The notes: generated from the letters alone by a model not told the origin. A DNA stretch of 64,000 nucleotides from Streptomyces sp. NBC_01198 (GCF_036010485.1 NZ_CP108568.1:1054001-1118000); one strand, 5' to 3'; shown: positions 17,640 to 26,716, counted from the first letter of the stretch. Translations and numbers: made by a program.

Positions 17640-18541
17640 TGAGCGCGACGACCGCGAGATCCTGGTTCTCCTCCGCCACGGAGCCGAACACGCCTGCCGG
17701 CCGCCGCGACACCCGGGACCGGCCGCAGAAGTGGGGTAATCCCTTCACCTACTTCGTCGCGCTGCTCTTCATCGGGGTCTGCATCGCCCCGGTGCTCTAT
17801 ATCGTGGTCGGCGGATTCCGCACCAACTCGCAGATCACCACGAGCCCGGCCGGGCTGCCGCACCCCTGGGTCGTCGACAACTACATCAACGTGCTGAAGT
17901 CGAACACCTTTTGGGGCGAGTTCGCCAACTCCGTCATCGTGGCTCTCGCCAGCACGATCGGGATCGTCGTTCTCGGCCTGATGGTGAGTTTCGTCATCGC
18001 GCGCTACGACTTCAAGCTCAAAGGGGCGATGTATTCCCTCTTCGCGGCCGGACTGATGTTCCCCATGGTCATCGCGATCACCCCGCTGTACATCGTCATC
18101 AAGGACCTCAAGCTCGTCGACAGCCTGTTCGGCGTGATCGTCCCGCAGATCGCCTTCGGCCTGCCGACGACCGTCATCATCCTGGTGCCGTTCCTCAGGG
18201 CCATTCCGAACGAGATCGAAGAGGCCGCCGCGATAGACGGAGCCAGCCGGCTCGGGTTCTTCGTCCGCATGGTGGTACCGCTGTCGCTGCCCGGTGTGGT
18301 GACGGTGGGCATCCTCGCTTTCATCGGCAGCTGGAACAACTACGTCCTGCCCCTGTACATCCTCAACTCGCAAGCGAACTTCACCCTGCCGCTCGGGGTC
18401 CAGGCGTTCTCCTCGCAATACTCCACGGACACCGCGAAAGTCCTCGCGTTCACCTCGCTCGCGATGCTGCCCGCGTTGGTCTTCTTCTCGGTCTTCGAGA
18501 AGCGGATCGTCGGCGGTCTCACCGGCGCCGTGAAGGGCTGA
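17639..18541 (+). CDS. ABC importer 2: permease (MalG-like)
   Basis: 300-residue partner permease. ATG 17639 shares a base with the preceding TGA and has a strong SD, AAGGAG. The EAA loop reads EIEEAAAIDGASRLGFFVRM and the C-terminus is FEKRIVGGLTGAVKG. No ATPase gene follows; a long hairpin closes the operon and separates it from the convergent ytf-type genes. Confidence 0.92.
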   Translation: MSATTARSWFSSATEPNTPAGRRDTRDRPQKWGNPFTYFVALLFIGVCIAPVLYIVVGGFRTNSQITTSPAGLPHPWVVDNYINVLKSNTFWGEFANSVIVALASTIGIVVLGLMVSFVIARYDFKLKGAMYSLFAAGLMFPMVIAITPLYIVIKDLKLVDSLFGVIVPQIAFGLPTTVIILVPFLRAIPNEIEEAAAIDGASRLGFFVRMVVPLSLPGVVTVGILAFIGSWNNYVLPLYILNSQANFTLPLGVQAFSSQYSTDTAKVLAFTSLAMLPALVFFSVFEKRIVGGLTGAVKG

Positions 18542-18566
18542 GCCCGGCGCCGCCCGCGTCGGTCAC

Positions 18567-18608
18567 ACCGGTAGCGCCGGCCACCGTGCGGTGGCCGGCG
18601 CTACCGGT
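18567..18608. terminator. Bidirectional terminator between convergent transport operons
   Basis: Perfect 20-bp inverted repeat (arms 18567-18586 and 18589-18608, sequence beginning ACCGGTAGCGCC) with a 2-base centre, lying between the stops at 18541 (+) and 18610 (-). It can serve both operons. Confidence 0.82.
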
Positions 18609-18609
18609 C

Positions 18610-19617
18610 TCAGGCGCGGCGTCGGGCAGTCATGGTGCGCTGGATCAGGATGAAGGCGAAGAGCAGCACTCCCGTGGCGATCTTCGTCCACCAGGAGCTG
18701 AGGGTGCCCTCGAACTGGATGAGCGTCTTGATCAGACCCAGCACCAGAACGCCGAACAGGGTGCCGATCACGTAGCCGGATCCACCGGTGAGCAGCGTGC
18801 CGCCCACCACCACCGCGGCGATCGCGTCAAGTTCCAGGCCCACCGCGTGCAAGGGGTCACCGGACTGGATGTACAGGGTGAACAGCAGTCCGGACAACGC
18901 CGAGCAGAAACCGCTGACGGTGTAGACGGCGATCTTCGTGCCGGCCACCGGCAGGCCCATCAGGAGCGCCGACTGCTCGTTCCCGCCGATGGCGTACACC
19001 CGCCTGCCGAACCGCGTGTAGTGCAGCACGTAGAACGCGACGGCCAGGACGGCCAGCGAGATCACGGCGGCGATCGAGAGGAAGGCTCCGCCGGGCAGCG
19101 GAACGTGGGTCTGGGCGAGGTTGTTCACCGTGGGGTCGGTGATGGATATCGACTCCTTGCTGATGACCAGGCACAGCCCCCGGAAGAAGAACAGTCCCGC
19201 CAGCGTGACGATGAAGGGCTCGATCTCGAAGTGGTGGATCACATAGCCCATCAGATATCCGCCGAACGCCCCGACGCCGAGGGCGATGGGCGCCACGAGA
19301 AGGAGAGGCAGGCCCTGCTTCTCCACCAGCCAGGCGGTCAGCATCGTCGTGAACCCGATGATCGAGCCGACCGAGAGGTCGATTCCACCCGTGAGGATGA
19401 CGAAGGTCGCGCCGACGGCGGCGGCGAGCAGGTAACCGTTGTCGATGAACAGGTTCATGAAGACCTGGCCGTCGAGGAATCCGTAGGACTGGTAGCGGAA
19501 GGCGCCGAAGCCGAACATGACCACGAACAGACCGGCTGTCACACCGACCGGCAGCCGCCGGTCGTGCAGCAGCCGGGATCTTTCCGTACTCGGTCGGAAA
19601 CTGTCGATCACGCTCAC
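18610..19617 (-). CDS. Furanose-type ABC importer permease (YjfF-like)
   Basis: 335-residue permease of the RbsC/AraH (CUT2) family with about ten membrane segments. The signature FVILTGGIDLSVGSIIGF lies between early helices, and the conserved loop GGNEQSALLMGLPV and IAAVVVGGTLLTGGSGYVIG follow. It starts at GTG 19617 inside the stop of the preceding permease (GTGA overlap). Order and sequence match yjfF of the Escherichia coli galactofuranose system ytfQ-ytfR-ytfT-yjfF. Confidence 0.9.
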   Translation of the reverse strand: MSVIDSFRPSTERSRLLHDRRLPVGVTAGLFVVMFGFGAFRYQSYGFLDGQVFMNLFIDNGYLLAAAVGATFVILTGGIDLSVGSIIGFTTMLTAWLVEKQGLPLLLVAPIALGVGAFGGYLMGYVIHHFEIEPFIVTLAGLFFFRGLCLVISKESISITDPTVNNLAQTHVPLPGGAFLSIAAVISLAVLAVAFYVLHYTRFGRRVYAIGGNEQSALLMGLPVAGTKIAVYTVSGFCSALSGLLFTLYIQSGDPLHAVGLELDAIAAVVVGGTLLTGGSGYVIGTLFGVLVLGLIKTLIQFEGTLSSWWTKIATGVLLFAFILIQRTMTARRRA

Positions 19618-20693
19618 GGCGACACCTCCATCTGCTGCGCCGCGTCGACGGGCGCACCTGGACTTCTCCGAGCAGGGCCTCGCCGCCGGGCGCCGAACAC
19701 CTTGGCCCGGAAGAGGGGGGACTGCATCAGGCAGACGACGATGACGACGACTGCCTTGAACACGAGGTTGGTCTGGGTCGGCACGCCGATGGTGTAGATC
19801 GTGGTGGTCAGGGTCTGGATGATGAGCGCTCCGATGATCGTGCCACCGAGGTGGAATCTGCCGCCGGTGAGCGGGGTGCCGCCGATCACGACGGCCAGGA
19901 TCGCGTCGAGTTCGATCCACAGTCCCGCGTTGTTGCCGTCGGCCGCGGAGACGTTGGAGCTGATCATCAGGCCGGCGATGCCGGCGCAGAGCCCGCAGAA
20001 CACGTACGCCATGATCTTGATGCGCCGGGACCTGATGCCCACCAGACGGCTGGCCTCCGCGTTGCCCCCGACGGCCTCGACCAGCAGCCCCAGGGCGGTG
20101 CGACGAGTGAGCGCCATGCTCAGCGCGACCACCAGGGCCACGACGAAGAGGGAGAACGGCAGTGCCAGCCAGTAGCCGCCGCCGATCAGTGAATACGCGT
20201 CACTGTTGACGGTGATGATCTGGCCACCCGTGATCAGCTGGGCGATCCCGCGGCCCGCGACCATCAAGATGAGCGTGGCGATGATCGGCTGGATGCCGAG
20301 GCGCGCGACCAGCAGGCCGTTCCAGGCGCCGCACACCAGTGCGACGGCCAGCGCCAGCGCGAAGGCCAGCAGCACCCCGGCCACGGCGTTCTGGTCGTCC
20401 TGCTTGCTGACGACGAGGCAGGCGAGCGCCCCGGAGATCGCCACCACCGCACCGACGGAGAGGTCGATGCCTCCCGTGGCGATCACCAGGGTCATACCGA
20501 TCGCCACGAGGATGAGCGGGGAGCCGAACAGCACGATGGAGACCAGGCTCCCGTAGAGGTGGCCGTTCTTGACGTGGATCTCGAAGAACCCCGGAGTGAA
20601 GGGGACATTGACCACGAGCAGCGCTATCAGAGCGGCCACCGGCCAGAACAGCCGGTGCTGTGTCGCCGCGCGCCACAAAGAGTTGAGGCTCAC
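19614..20693 (-). CDS. Furanose-type ABC importer permease (YtfT-like)
   Basis: 359-residue CUT2 permease. It contains MTLVIATGGIDLSVGAVVAI, EASRLVGIRSRRIKIMAYVF and ILAVVIGGTPLTGGRFHLGG, as in YtfT. It starts at GTG 20693, overlapping the stop of the ATPase gene, and ends overlapping the YjfF-like gene. The C-terminal 25 residues are charged and cytoplasmic. Confidence 0.9.
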   Translation of the reverse strand: MSLNSLWRAATQHRLFWPVAALIALLVVNVPFTPGFFEIHVKNGHLYGSLVSIVLFGSPLILVAIGMTLVIATGGIDLSVGAVVAISGALACLVVSKQDDQNAVAGVLLAFALALAVALVCGAWNGLLVARLGIQPIIATLILMVAGRGIAQLITGGQIITVNSDAYSLIGGGYWLALPFSLFVVALVVALSMALTRRTALGLLVEAVGGNAEASRLVGIRSRRIKIMAYVFCGLCAGIAGLMISSNVSAADGNNAGLWIELDAILAVVIGGTPLTGGRFHLGGTIIGALIIQTLTTTIYTIGVPTQTNLVFKAVVVIVVCLMQSPLFRAKVFGARRRGPARRSPGAPVDAAQQMEVSP

Positions 20694-22228
20694 CGGTGCT
20701 CCCCACTCGCGATGATCTCCAGGACCCGCCCGGCGGTGACGTCGGGCCCGTTGGCCATGCGTGCGACGAGCCGGCGGTCACGGAGAACGCCCATGGTGTG
20801 GCTGAGCCGTAGCACCTCCTCCAGTTCGGCGGATATGTAGACCACGGCTATGCCCTCCTCCGACAGCGACACGACCAGCTTCTGGATCTCCGCCTTGGCC
20901 CCCACGTCGATCCCCCGAGTCGGCTCGTCCAGGATGAGCAGCCTCGGACGGGTGAGCAGCCATCGGGCGAGCAGGACCTTCTGCTGGTTGCCGCCGCTCA
21001 GCGAGCCGGTCTTCGCCTCGGGGTCGGCCGGGCGGATGTCCAGTGCCGCGATGTATTTCGCCACCAGTTCGTCGCGTTGGGACGCGGGCACGGGGCGGGT
21101 CCAGCCGCGTGCGGCCTGGAGGGCGAGGATGACGTTCTCCCGCACGGTCAGGTCGGGGATCAGGCCCTCGGTCCTGCGGTTCTCCGAGAGGAACGCGACC
21201 CCTCGGGCGATCGCGTCATTGGGCTCCCGCAACGCGACCTGCCGTCCGTCGATGTACACCTTGCCGCTGTCGGACGTGTCGGCGCCGAACAGCAGCCGGG
21301 CGAGTTCGGTGCGTCCTGAACCGAGGAGTCCGGCGAGCCCGAGGACTTCCCCGCTGTGGACCTCCAGGTCGAACGGGGCGATACCCCCGGTCCGGGAGAC
21401 GCCCTGCGCCCTCAGTACCGCCTCGCCCGTACGCGGCTGCGCGTGGTGGTCGCTGAGTTCCTCCAGCTGGTCCAGGTCCTTGCCGATCATCAGCCTGACC
21501 AGGCTCACCTGGTCGAGGTCCGCGACCAGGTGCTCGCCCACCAGGGCGCCGTTGCGCAGCACGGTCATCCGGTCGCAGACCTGGTAGATCTGGTCGAGGA
21601 AGTGCGAGACGAAGACGATCGCCACCCCTTCCTCCCTCAGCCGCCGCATCAGGCCGAACAGCACCTCGACCTCGTCCCGGTCGAGGCTGGACGTCGGCTC
21701 GTCCAGTATCAGCACGCGGGTCCCGGCACCGCCGCCGTCCGGGGACCCGGAACCGACCGCACGGATGATGGCCACCAACTGCTGTACGGCCAGCGGGTAC
21801 GAGCCCACCGGGGCGGAGACGTCGAGGTCGAGACCGAACCGGGTCACCAGCTGGAGGGCCTGCCTGCGCAGCTCCTTCCAGCGGATGCGACCGGCCCGGA
21901 CCGGTTCGTGTCCGATCAGGATGTTCTCCGCGACCGAGAGGTTCTGGCAGAGGTTGACCTCCTGGTAGACCGTGCTGATGCCGGCCTGCTGAGCCTGGAG
22001 CGGGCTGGTGATCCGGACCGGTCGCCCGCGCACGACGACCGTTCCGCCGTCGAGCGGGTGGACCCCCGTCAGGACTTTGATGAGGGTGGACTTCCCCGCT
22101 CCGTTCTCGCCGAGCAGGGCGTGGATCTCCCCGGGGAAGAGCCGGAAGTCCACCTCCGACAGAGCCCGTATGCCGGAGAACTCCTTGACGATGCCGGTCA
22201 TTTCCAGGATGGGCCGAGGCTCTGCCAT
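20690..22228 (-). CDS. Furanose-type ABC importer dual ATPase (YtfR-like)
   Basis: 512-residue ATPase with two tandem ABC domains (about 5-245 and 255-500), as in all CUT2 importers. The first Walker A is GENGAGKSTLIKVL; the signature of domain 2 is LSGGNQQKVLLARWLLT and its Walker B LLILDEPTRGID. The second Walker A region (GLLGSGRTELARLLFG) is degenerate, which is usual in this family. ATG 22228 has AAGGAG 7 bases upstream and is preferred over the longer GTG start. It lies 75 bp after the binding-protein gene and overlaps the next permease. Confidence 0.93.
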   Translation of the reverse strand: MAEPRPILEMTGIVKEFSGIRALSEVDFRLFPGEIHALLGENGAGKSTLIKVLTGVHPLDGGTVVVRGRPVRITSPLQAQQAGISTVYQEVNLCQNLSVAENILIGHEPVRAGRIRWKELRRQALQLVTRFGLDLDVSAPVGSYPLAVQQLVAIIRAVGSGSPDGGGAGTRVLILDEPTSSLDRDEVEVLFGLMRRLREEGVAIVFVSHFLDQIYQVCDRMTVLRNGALVGEHLVADLDQVSLVRLMIGKDLDQLEELSDHHAQPRTGEAVLRAQGVSRTGGIAPFDLEVHSGEVLGLAGLLGSGRTELARLLFGADTSDSGKVYIDGRQVALREPNDAIARGVAFLSENRRTEGLIPDLTVRENVILALQAARGWTRPVPASQRDELVAKYIAALDIRPADPEAKTGSLSGGNQQKVLLARWLLTRPRLLILDEPTRGIDVGAKAEIQKLVVSLSEEGIAVVYISAELEEVLRLSHTMGVLRDRRLVARMANGPDVTAGRVLEIIASGEHR

Positions 22229-22303
22229 GGCAGCGCTCCTTGGTGGATTCGTCACGACGCGGAACGGGACTCCCCCCGTGGCCCGGGAGAACCGTGGAGG
22301 CTG

Positions 22304-23305
22304 TCAGTACTTGCGGTCCGGCAGCGCCGCCGCGGCCTGGTCCGCCGTGTAGTCGCTCTCCTTGGTCTTGATCCAGCGGGGCAGCGTGGATCCCTTGCCG
22401 GCGTGCACGGTCTTGACGGCATCCATCAGCTGCGGGCCGAGCAGGGGGTTGCACTCGACGATCGCGTTGATCTGCCCCTTCGACATCGCCACGAAGCCGT
22501 CGTGCACACCGTCGACGGACACGATCTTGATGTCGGTCCCCGGGGTCTTGCCGGCCGCCTGGATCGACTGGATCGCGCCGATGGCCATGTCGTCGTTGTG
22601 GGAGAAGAGCACATCGATGTCCGAATGTGCCTGCAGGAAGGCCGCCATCACCTGCTTGCCGCCCGCCCTGGTGAAGTCCCCGGTCTGGCTGGCGATGATC
22701 GTCCACTCCGGATGGCTCGCGTGCATGATCTTGGCGAAGCCCTTGGCCCGCTCGATCGCCGGAGCGGCGCCGGTGGTGCCCTCGAGCTGCGCGATCTTGA
22801 CCGGCCCCTTGTGGCCGGCGAGGACCTTCTCCAACTGGTGCGCGGCCCGCTCCCCCTCGACCTCGAAGTCCGAGCCCACCAGGGTGACATAGAGCGAGGG
22901 GTCGGACGTCTCGACCGAGCGGTCGGTGAGGATCACCGGGATCCCGGCGGCCTTCGCCTCCTTCAGTACGGCGTCCCAGCCGGTGACCACCACTGGGGAG
23001 AACGAGATGACGTCCACCTTCTGGGCGATGTAACTGCGGATCGCCGAGATCTGGTTCTCCTGCTTCTGCTGGGCGTCGGAGAACTTGAGGTTGATCCCGG
23101 CAGCCTTGGCGGCCTCCTTCACCGACTGGGTGTTGGCCGCGCGCCAACCGCTCTCCGACCCCACCTGGGAGAAGCCGAGGGTGATCTGCTTGCTCCCGCT
23201 GCCGGAGCCGGTCGTCTTGGCCGGGTTCTTCTTCGCACACGCCGCGAGCACGCCCGCGGCCGAGACGGCCGCGCTCGCGGTGAGGAAGCCGCGTCTGTCG
23301 ATCAT
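22304..23305 (-). CDS. Furanose-type ABC importer binding lipoprotein (YtfQ-like)
   Basis: 333-residue periplasmic-binding lipoprotein. The N-terminus has a twin-arginine-like motif (DRRGFLT) and lipobox LAAC, suggesting export by Tat with lipidation. The mature sequence strongly resembles galactofuranose-binding YtfQ: LGFSQVGSESGWRAANTQSV, QQKQENQISAIRSYIAQKVD, ISFSPVVVTGWDAVLKEAKA, DFTRAGGKQVMAAFLQAHSD, SHNDDMAIGAIQSIQAAGK. Galactofuranose or arabinofuranose are plausible ligands; the local enzymes favour arabinose. It is the first gene of its operon, and an IS110 element lies only about 115-210 bp upstream, between it and the likely operator. Confidence 0.92.
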   Translation of the reverse strand: MIDRRGFLTASAAVSAAGVLAACAKKNPAKTTGSGSGSKQITLGFSQVGSESGWRAANTQSVKEAAKAAGINLKFSDAQQKQENQISAIRSYIAQKVDVISFSPVVVTGWDAVLKEAKAAGIPVILTDRSVETSDPSLYVTLVGSDFEVEGERAAHQLEKVLAGHKGPVKIAQLEGTTGAAPAIERAKGFAKIMHASHPEWTIIASQTGDFTRAGGKQVMAAFLQAHSDIDVLFSHNDDMAIGAIQSIQAAGKTPGTDIKIVSVDGVHDGFVAMSKGQINAIVECNPLLGPQLMDAVKTVHAGKGSTLPRWIKTKESDYTADQAAAALPDRKY

Positions 23306-23420
23306 GTCTGCTCCGTAAGTTGTTAGGCGGCCCGGGAGGGCCGGGTGTGGCTGATGTCTGCTTGCCTTCAGTGGCTTCGAAGGAGTGGCCGCCCGGCTCT
23401 CCGGGGCGCCCTGGCTGCTG

Positions 23421-24727
23421 ATTGAGATATGCGCGCTTTGTGCGGTCGCTGATTACGGAGATGACAGCGGGGTGTTCCTCGGGCCGACGGCATGCCGTGC
23501 GGAGCGAGGAGGGGCAGGTGAGTGATGGAAAGGCCCAGGCCTGGGCGGGCGTTGACGCGGGGAAGGGGCACCACTGGGCGGCGGTGGTCGACGAGACCGG
23601 CACGACACTGTGGTCGAAGAAGGTCGTCAACGACGAGTCGGCGATCTTGACCGCGCTCGGCGAGATCCTCAACCTGGCGGACCACGTCCACTGGCCGGTG
23701 GACATCTCCGGGACGTCCTCCGCGCTGCTGCCGGCCCTGCTCGCGGCGCACGGTCAGCAGGCCGTCTACGTGCCCGGCCGAACGGTCAACCGCATGTCGG
23801 GCGCCTACCGGGGCGAAGCAAAGACCGATGCCCGCGACGCCTGCGTCATCGCCGAGACCGCCCGACACCGCCGGGACTTCGCCGTGATCGACGTCCCCGC
23901 CCAGCCGGCTGCCGATCTGGCCCTGCTGACCGCCCACCGGTCCGACCTCGCGGCCGACCGGGTGCGGATGATCAACAGGCTCCGCGACGTGCTGACCGGT
24001 GTCTTCCCCGCCCTTGAGCGGGCCTTCGACTACTCGGCGCACAAGGGCGCCCTGGTCCTGCTGACGGGTTACCAGACCCCGGCAGCCATCCGGCGCCGCG
24101 GCCGGGCACGGCTGGCAGCATGGCTCGCCAACCGCAGCGTCCGCAGCGCCGACGTGGTCGCCGCGACCGCTCTGGAGGCCGCGGAGGCCCAGCAGACCGC
24201 GCTTCCCGGCGAGGGCGTCGCCGCGCAGATCGTCGCCGACCTCGCGGCGCAGATCCTGGCCCCGGACGACCGGCTGAAGAGGATCGACAAGCAGATCCGT
24301 GAGACGTTCCGTGCCCACCCGCAGGCCGAGATCATCGAATCCCTGCCCGGTATGGGACCGATCCTTGGGGCCGAGTTCATCGTCGCAGCCGGCGACCTCC
24401 CGGCCTACGCCGACGACGGGCATCTGGCCTCGGCGGCCGGGCTGGTTCCCGTCCCGCGCGACTCGGGTCGCCGCACCGGCAACCCGCACCGGCCCCAGCG
24501 TTACAGCCGCCGCCCGCGCAGGGTGTTCTACATGTCGGCGCAGACCAGCATCATCCGCGAGGGACCGAACCGGGACTTCTACCTCAAGAAGCGCGGTGAG
24601 GGCTGCAAACACGTCCAGGCCGTCATCGCCCTGGCACGCCGACGAGCGAGCGTGCTCTGGGCACTGCTGCGTGACGGACGGACGTTCACCTCCGCCCCGC
24701 CGGTCACGCAAACGGCTTGACTTCATC
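23421..24727 (+). mobile_element. IS110-family insertion sequence
   Basis: A complete IS110-type transposase with short flanks sits between the ytfQ-type operon and its apparent operators. ATTGAGA occurs at 23421-23427 and again at 24728-24734, giving tentative limits of about 1.3 kb. IS110 elements lack terminal inverted repeats, and none was seen. In the IS110 group the left non-coding end encodes a bridge RNA that guides target choice; the 97-212 bp before the transposase is the place to look. Limits are approximate. Confidence 0.55.
23518..24720 (+). CDS. IS110-family transposase (DEDD recombinase)
   Basis: 400 residues, the normal IS110 length, apparently intact. The N-terminal DEDD RuvC-like domain begins AWAGVDAGKGHHWAAVVD and includes AKTDARDACVIAETARHRRD. 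The C-terminal Transposase_20 domain contains SLPGMGPILGAEFIVAAGD, AAGLVPVPRDSGRRTGNPHR and the serine-bearing VFYMSAQTSI. GTG 23518 has a GAGGGGCAG SD; a longer frame from 23422 has none. It recombines the element through a circular intermediate. Confidence 0.92.
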   Translation: MSDGKAQAWAGVDAGKGHHWAAVVDETGTTLWSKKVVNDESAILTALGEILNLADHVHWPVDISGTSSALLPALLAAHGQQAVYVPGRTVNRMSGAYRGEAKTDARDACVIAETARHRRDFAVIDVPAQPAADLALLTAHRSDLAADRVRMINRLRDVLTGVFPALERAFDYSAHKGALVLLTGYQTPAAIRRRGRARLAAWLANRSVRSADVVAATALEAAEAQQTALPGEGVAAQIVADLAAQILAPDDRLKRIDKQIRETFRAHPQAEIIESLPGMGPILGAEFIVAAGDLPAYADDGHLASAAGLVPVPRDSGRRTGNPHRPQRYSRRPRRVFYMSAQTSIIREGPNRDFYLKKRGEGCKHVQAVIALARRRASVLWALLRDGRTFTSAPPVTQTA

Positions 24728-24796
24728 ATTGAGACTCCTTCGGGGAGTTCGGGTGGGATCGGTGGCGTCCGGACAGTTCCACCGGTGAGAGGGTCG

Positions 24797-24810
24797 GGTG
24801 AGCGCTAACA
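24797..24810. promoter_or_regulatory. LacI-type operator beyond the IS110 element
   Basis: GGTGAGCGCTAACA, 13 of 14 bases of TGTGAGCGCTAACA. In the 337-bp gap 24721-25057, which holds no gene. The neighbouring GH6 gene ends here rather than starting, so the natural target is the ytfQ-type operon on the other side of the IS. Confidence 0.68.
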
Positions 24811-24929
24811 GGGCATGCCACCGTGCCGGCACCACCGTGCGGCCGGAGTTCGGCCGCGACACAGCCGTACTCCCCTCCTTCCGCATCGGAAGGGTCCAGG
24901 GACCGCGAGCCGGGCGGGGATCGCCGGAC

Positions 24930-24943
24930 AGTGAGCGTTAACA
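24930..24943. promoter_or_regulatory. Second LacI-type operator beyond the IS110 element
   Basis: AGTGAGCGTTAACA, a weaker copy (12 of 14) 133 bp from the first. Paired operators would allow looping at the original ytfQ-type promoter. Confidence 0.5.
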
Positions 24944-25057
24944 TCTCCCCCTCCTCTCGGGTGCGCAGGTCACGGCTTCTGCGTGATCTCGGTGGGGATC
25001 GACCGCGGCCCGGCCCGGGAGGACCCGGGTCGGCAGCCGCGGTCGATCGGGGGCAGG

Positions 25058-26509
25058 TCAGGACACGGTGCAGGCGCCACCGTTGAGGGTGAACGCGGAG
25101 GGCGAGGTGGTGCTGGAACCCGTCCCCTGGAAGCCGAAGTTGGTGGAGCCGCCCGCCGGGACAGCCCCGTTGTAGCCCAGGTCGGTGGCGGTCACGGCCG
25201 TGCCCGACTGGCTGGTCCTGGCGTTCCAGGCGTTGGTGATCTTCTGGTCGGCGGGGAAGGTCCACTTGAGCGACCAGCCGTTGACGGCAGTGCTGCCGGT
25301 GTTGCGCACGGTCACGTCCGCGGTGAAGCCGCCCGTCCAGGCGCTGGCGATCTTGTAGCTGACCGAGCAGGCCGCGCCCGCTGGCGGGGTGGTCGTGGGC
25401 GGAGTCGTCGTCGGCGGAGTGGTCGTCGGCGGGGTCGTGGTCGGCGTGGCTGTGGGCGAGGCGGGATCCGACGCTCCGGCGGACGCCAGCGCGTAGGCCA
25501 CGTCCGGCAGGAAGGTCCCCGCGGCCCCGGCGCAGCCGTCCGCCTCTCCCGGCGGCTTCACCCAGAGGAAGGCGTCGATGGACGCGTCCCCGGTGTTGGT
25601 CGTGGGGTAGGTGCCGATCGCCCGGCCGGACGGGTCGCACCACGCCCCACCGCCGGCCGGACCGTTGCCGTTGCGGCTGGTGTCGACCACGGCGTGCAGA
25701 TTGGCCGGATTGCCCAGCGAAGCCAGCACGTTCTTGGCGAAGTTGACCTCGTTCGCCGTGGTGTTGAAGTTGGAGACGTTGGTGAACAGGCCGTCGGCGT
25801 TGCTCAGGATGCCGGCGCTGCGCAACCGGTTGGCCTGTTCCGAGGCGCTGTTCCAGGCCGAGTGGCCCCCGTCCAGGTAGACCTTGGCGTTGGGGGCCGC
25901 CGCGTGGATGACGGCACCCGCCCGGGAGAGCGAGGCGAACCGGTCGGCCTGCTGCTGCGCGGACAGGCAGGTGGTCAGGGCGATGGAGTCGGGTTCCAGC
26001 ACGATGATCGACCGGCCGCTGCCCAGCCCGGCGGCGAAGTTGCGCACCCAGGTGTCGTACGAGGACAGGTCCGGCGCGCCGCCGGCGGAGGCGCCGCCGC
26101 AGTCGCGGTTGGGGATCTCGTACACGGCCAGCACCGGCACCTGTCCAGCCGCGGCCGCGGCCGTTGTGACCGTCCTGACGTCGCTGGTGACCGTGGAGGG
26201 GCGGTAGTTGGAGAACCAGATCGCCTGGGGCTGGCTGGCGATCCGCCGGGCGATGACCGGCTGGCGCGAGTCGCCGGAATTGGCGGCGACCCAGCGGACG
26301 ACCTGGGAGTCGGGGTCCTTGTAGAGCTGGGTCCCGGCCGGGATGCTGCCCTGCGCCGCGGCGCCCGCGGTGATCTCCGTGCCCAGCACGATACCGGTGG
26401 CGGCGAGACCGGCCGCCAGGCCGAGCGCCGTGGCCTTGCGCAGCCGCGGGCCGCGCGTGGGGGCCGTGGCCGCCTCGGGCGGTCCGGGGGTGCCGATGGG
26501 GGGTGTCAC
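25058..26509 (-). CDS. Secreted GH6 cellulase with CBM2
   Basis: 483 residues: a basic N-terminus and signal segment (to about residue 52), GH6 catalytic domain about 55-345, a TTTPP repeat linker 350-377, and CBM2 cellulose-binding domain 380-483 (NTGSTAVNGWSLKWTFPADQ). GH6 enzymes hydrolyse beta-1,4-glucan with inversion. Active-site residues visible are Asp136 (EIPNRDCG), the acid Asp174 (IIVLEPDSIALTT), Asp213 (VYLDGGHSAWN) and Asp324 (WVKPPGEADGC). The catalytic domain is of the short bacterial endoglucanase type, but exo action cannot be excluded. Start GTG 26509 has GGAGG 6 bases upstream. A perfect CebR box 75 bp upstream indicates cellobiose control rather than the arabinose-type LacI control. 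Confidence 0.93.
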   Translation of the reverse strand: MTPPIGTPGPPEAATAPTRGPRLRKATALGLAAGLAATGIVLGTEITAGAAAQGSIPAGTQLYKDPDSQVVRWVAANSGDSRQPVIARRIASQPQAIWFSNYRPSTVTSDVRTVTTAAAAAGQVPVLAVYEIPNRDCGGASAGGAPDLSSYDTWVRNFAAGLGSGRSIIVLEPDSIALTTCLSAQQQADRFASLSRAGAVIHAAAPNAKVYLDGGHSAWNSASEQANRLRSAGILSNADGLFTNVSNFNTTANEVNFAKNVLASLGNPANLHAVVDTSRNGNGPAGGGAWCDPSGRAIGTYPTTNTGDASIDAFLWVKPPGEADGCAGAAGTFLPDVAYALASAGASDPASPTATPTTTPPTTTPPTTTPPTTTPPAGAACSVSYKIASAWTGGFTADVTVRNTGSTAVNGWSLKWTFPADQKITNAWNARTSQSGTAVTATDLGYNGAVPAGGSTNFGFQGTGSSTTSPSAFTLNGGACTVS

Positions 26510-26583
26510 AGGTGTCCTCCGTGCTCTCGTGGGGGGAGAGGGTCGGCCCTCGGGGTGGGGGTGAAGGCCGGATGTGACGGCAG

Positions 26584-26597
26584 TGGGAGCGCTCCCA
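26584..26597. promoter_or_regulatory. CebR operator before the GH6 gene
   Basis: TGGGAGCGCTCCCA, a perfect 14-bp palindrome identical to the established Streptomyces CebR (cellobiose repressor) box, within the 207-bp gap between the GH6 start and the end of the GH43 gene. Confidence 0.88.
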
Positions 26598-26716
26598 CAT
26601 ACCCGGTCGAGCCTAGCCAGCCGGACGAGGGTGCGTCATCCCCCCTGCGCGTTCCATTTTCACCTTCAGCAACGCGCCCCCAACCGGCTCCCGGTGGCGA
26701 TCCCGCGCGGCCCCGC

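Noticed and set aside
23421..24727. IS element with terminal inverted repeats
   Set aside because: No inverted repeats found at either end, which agrees with the IS110 family.
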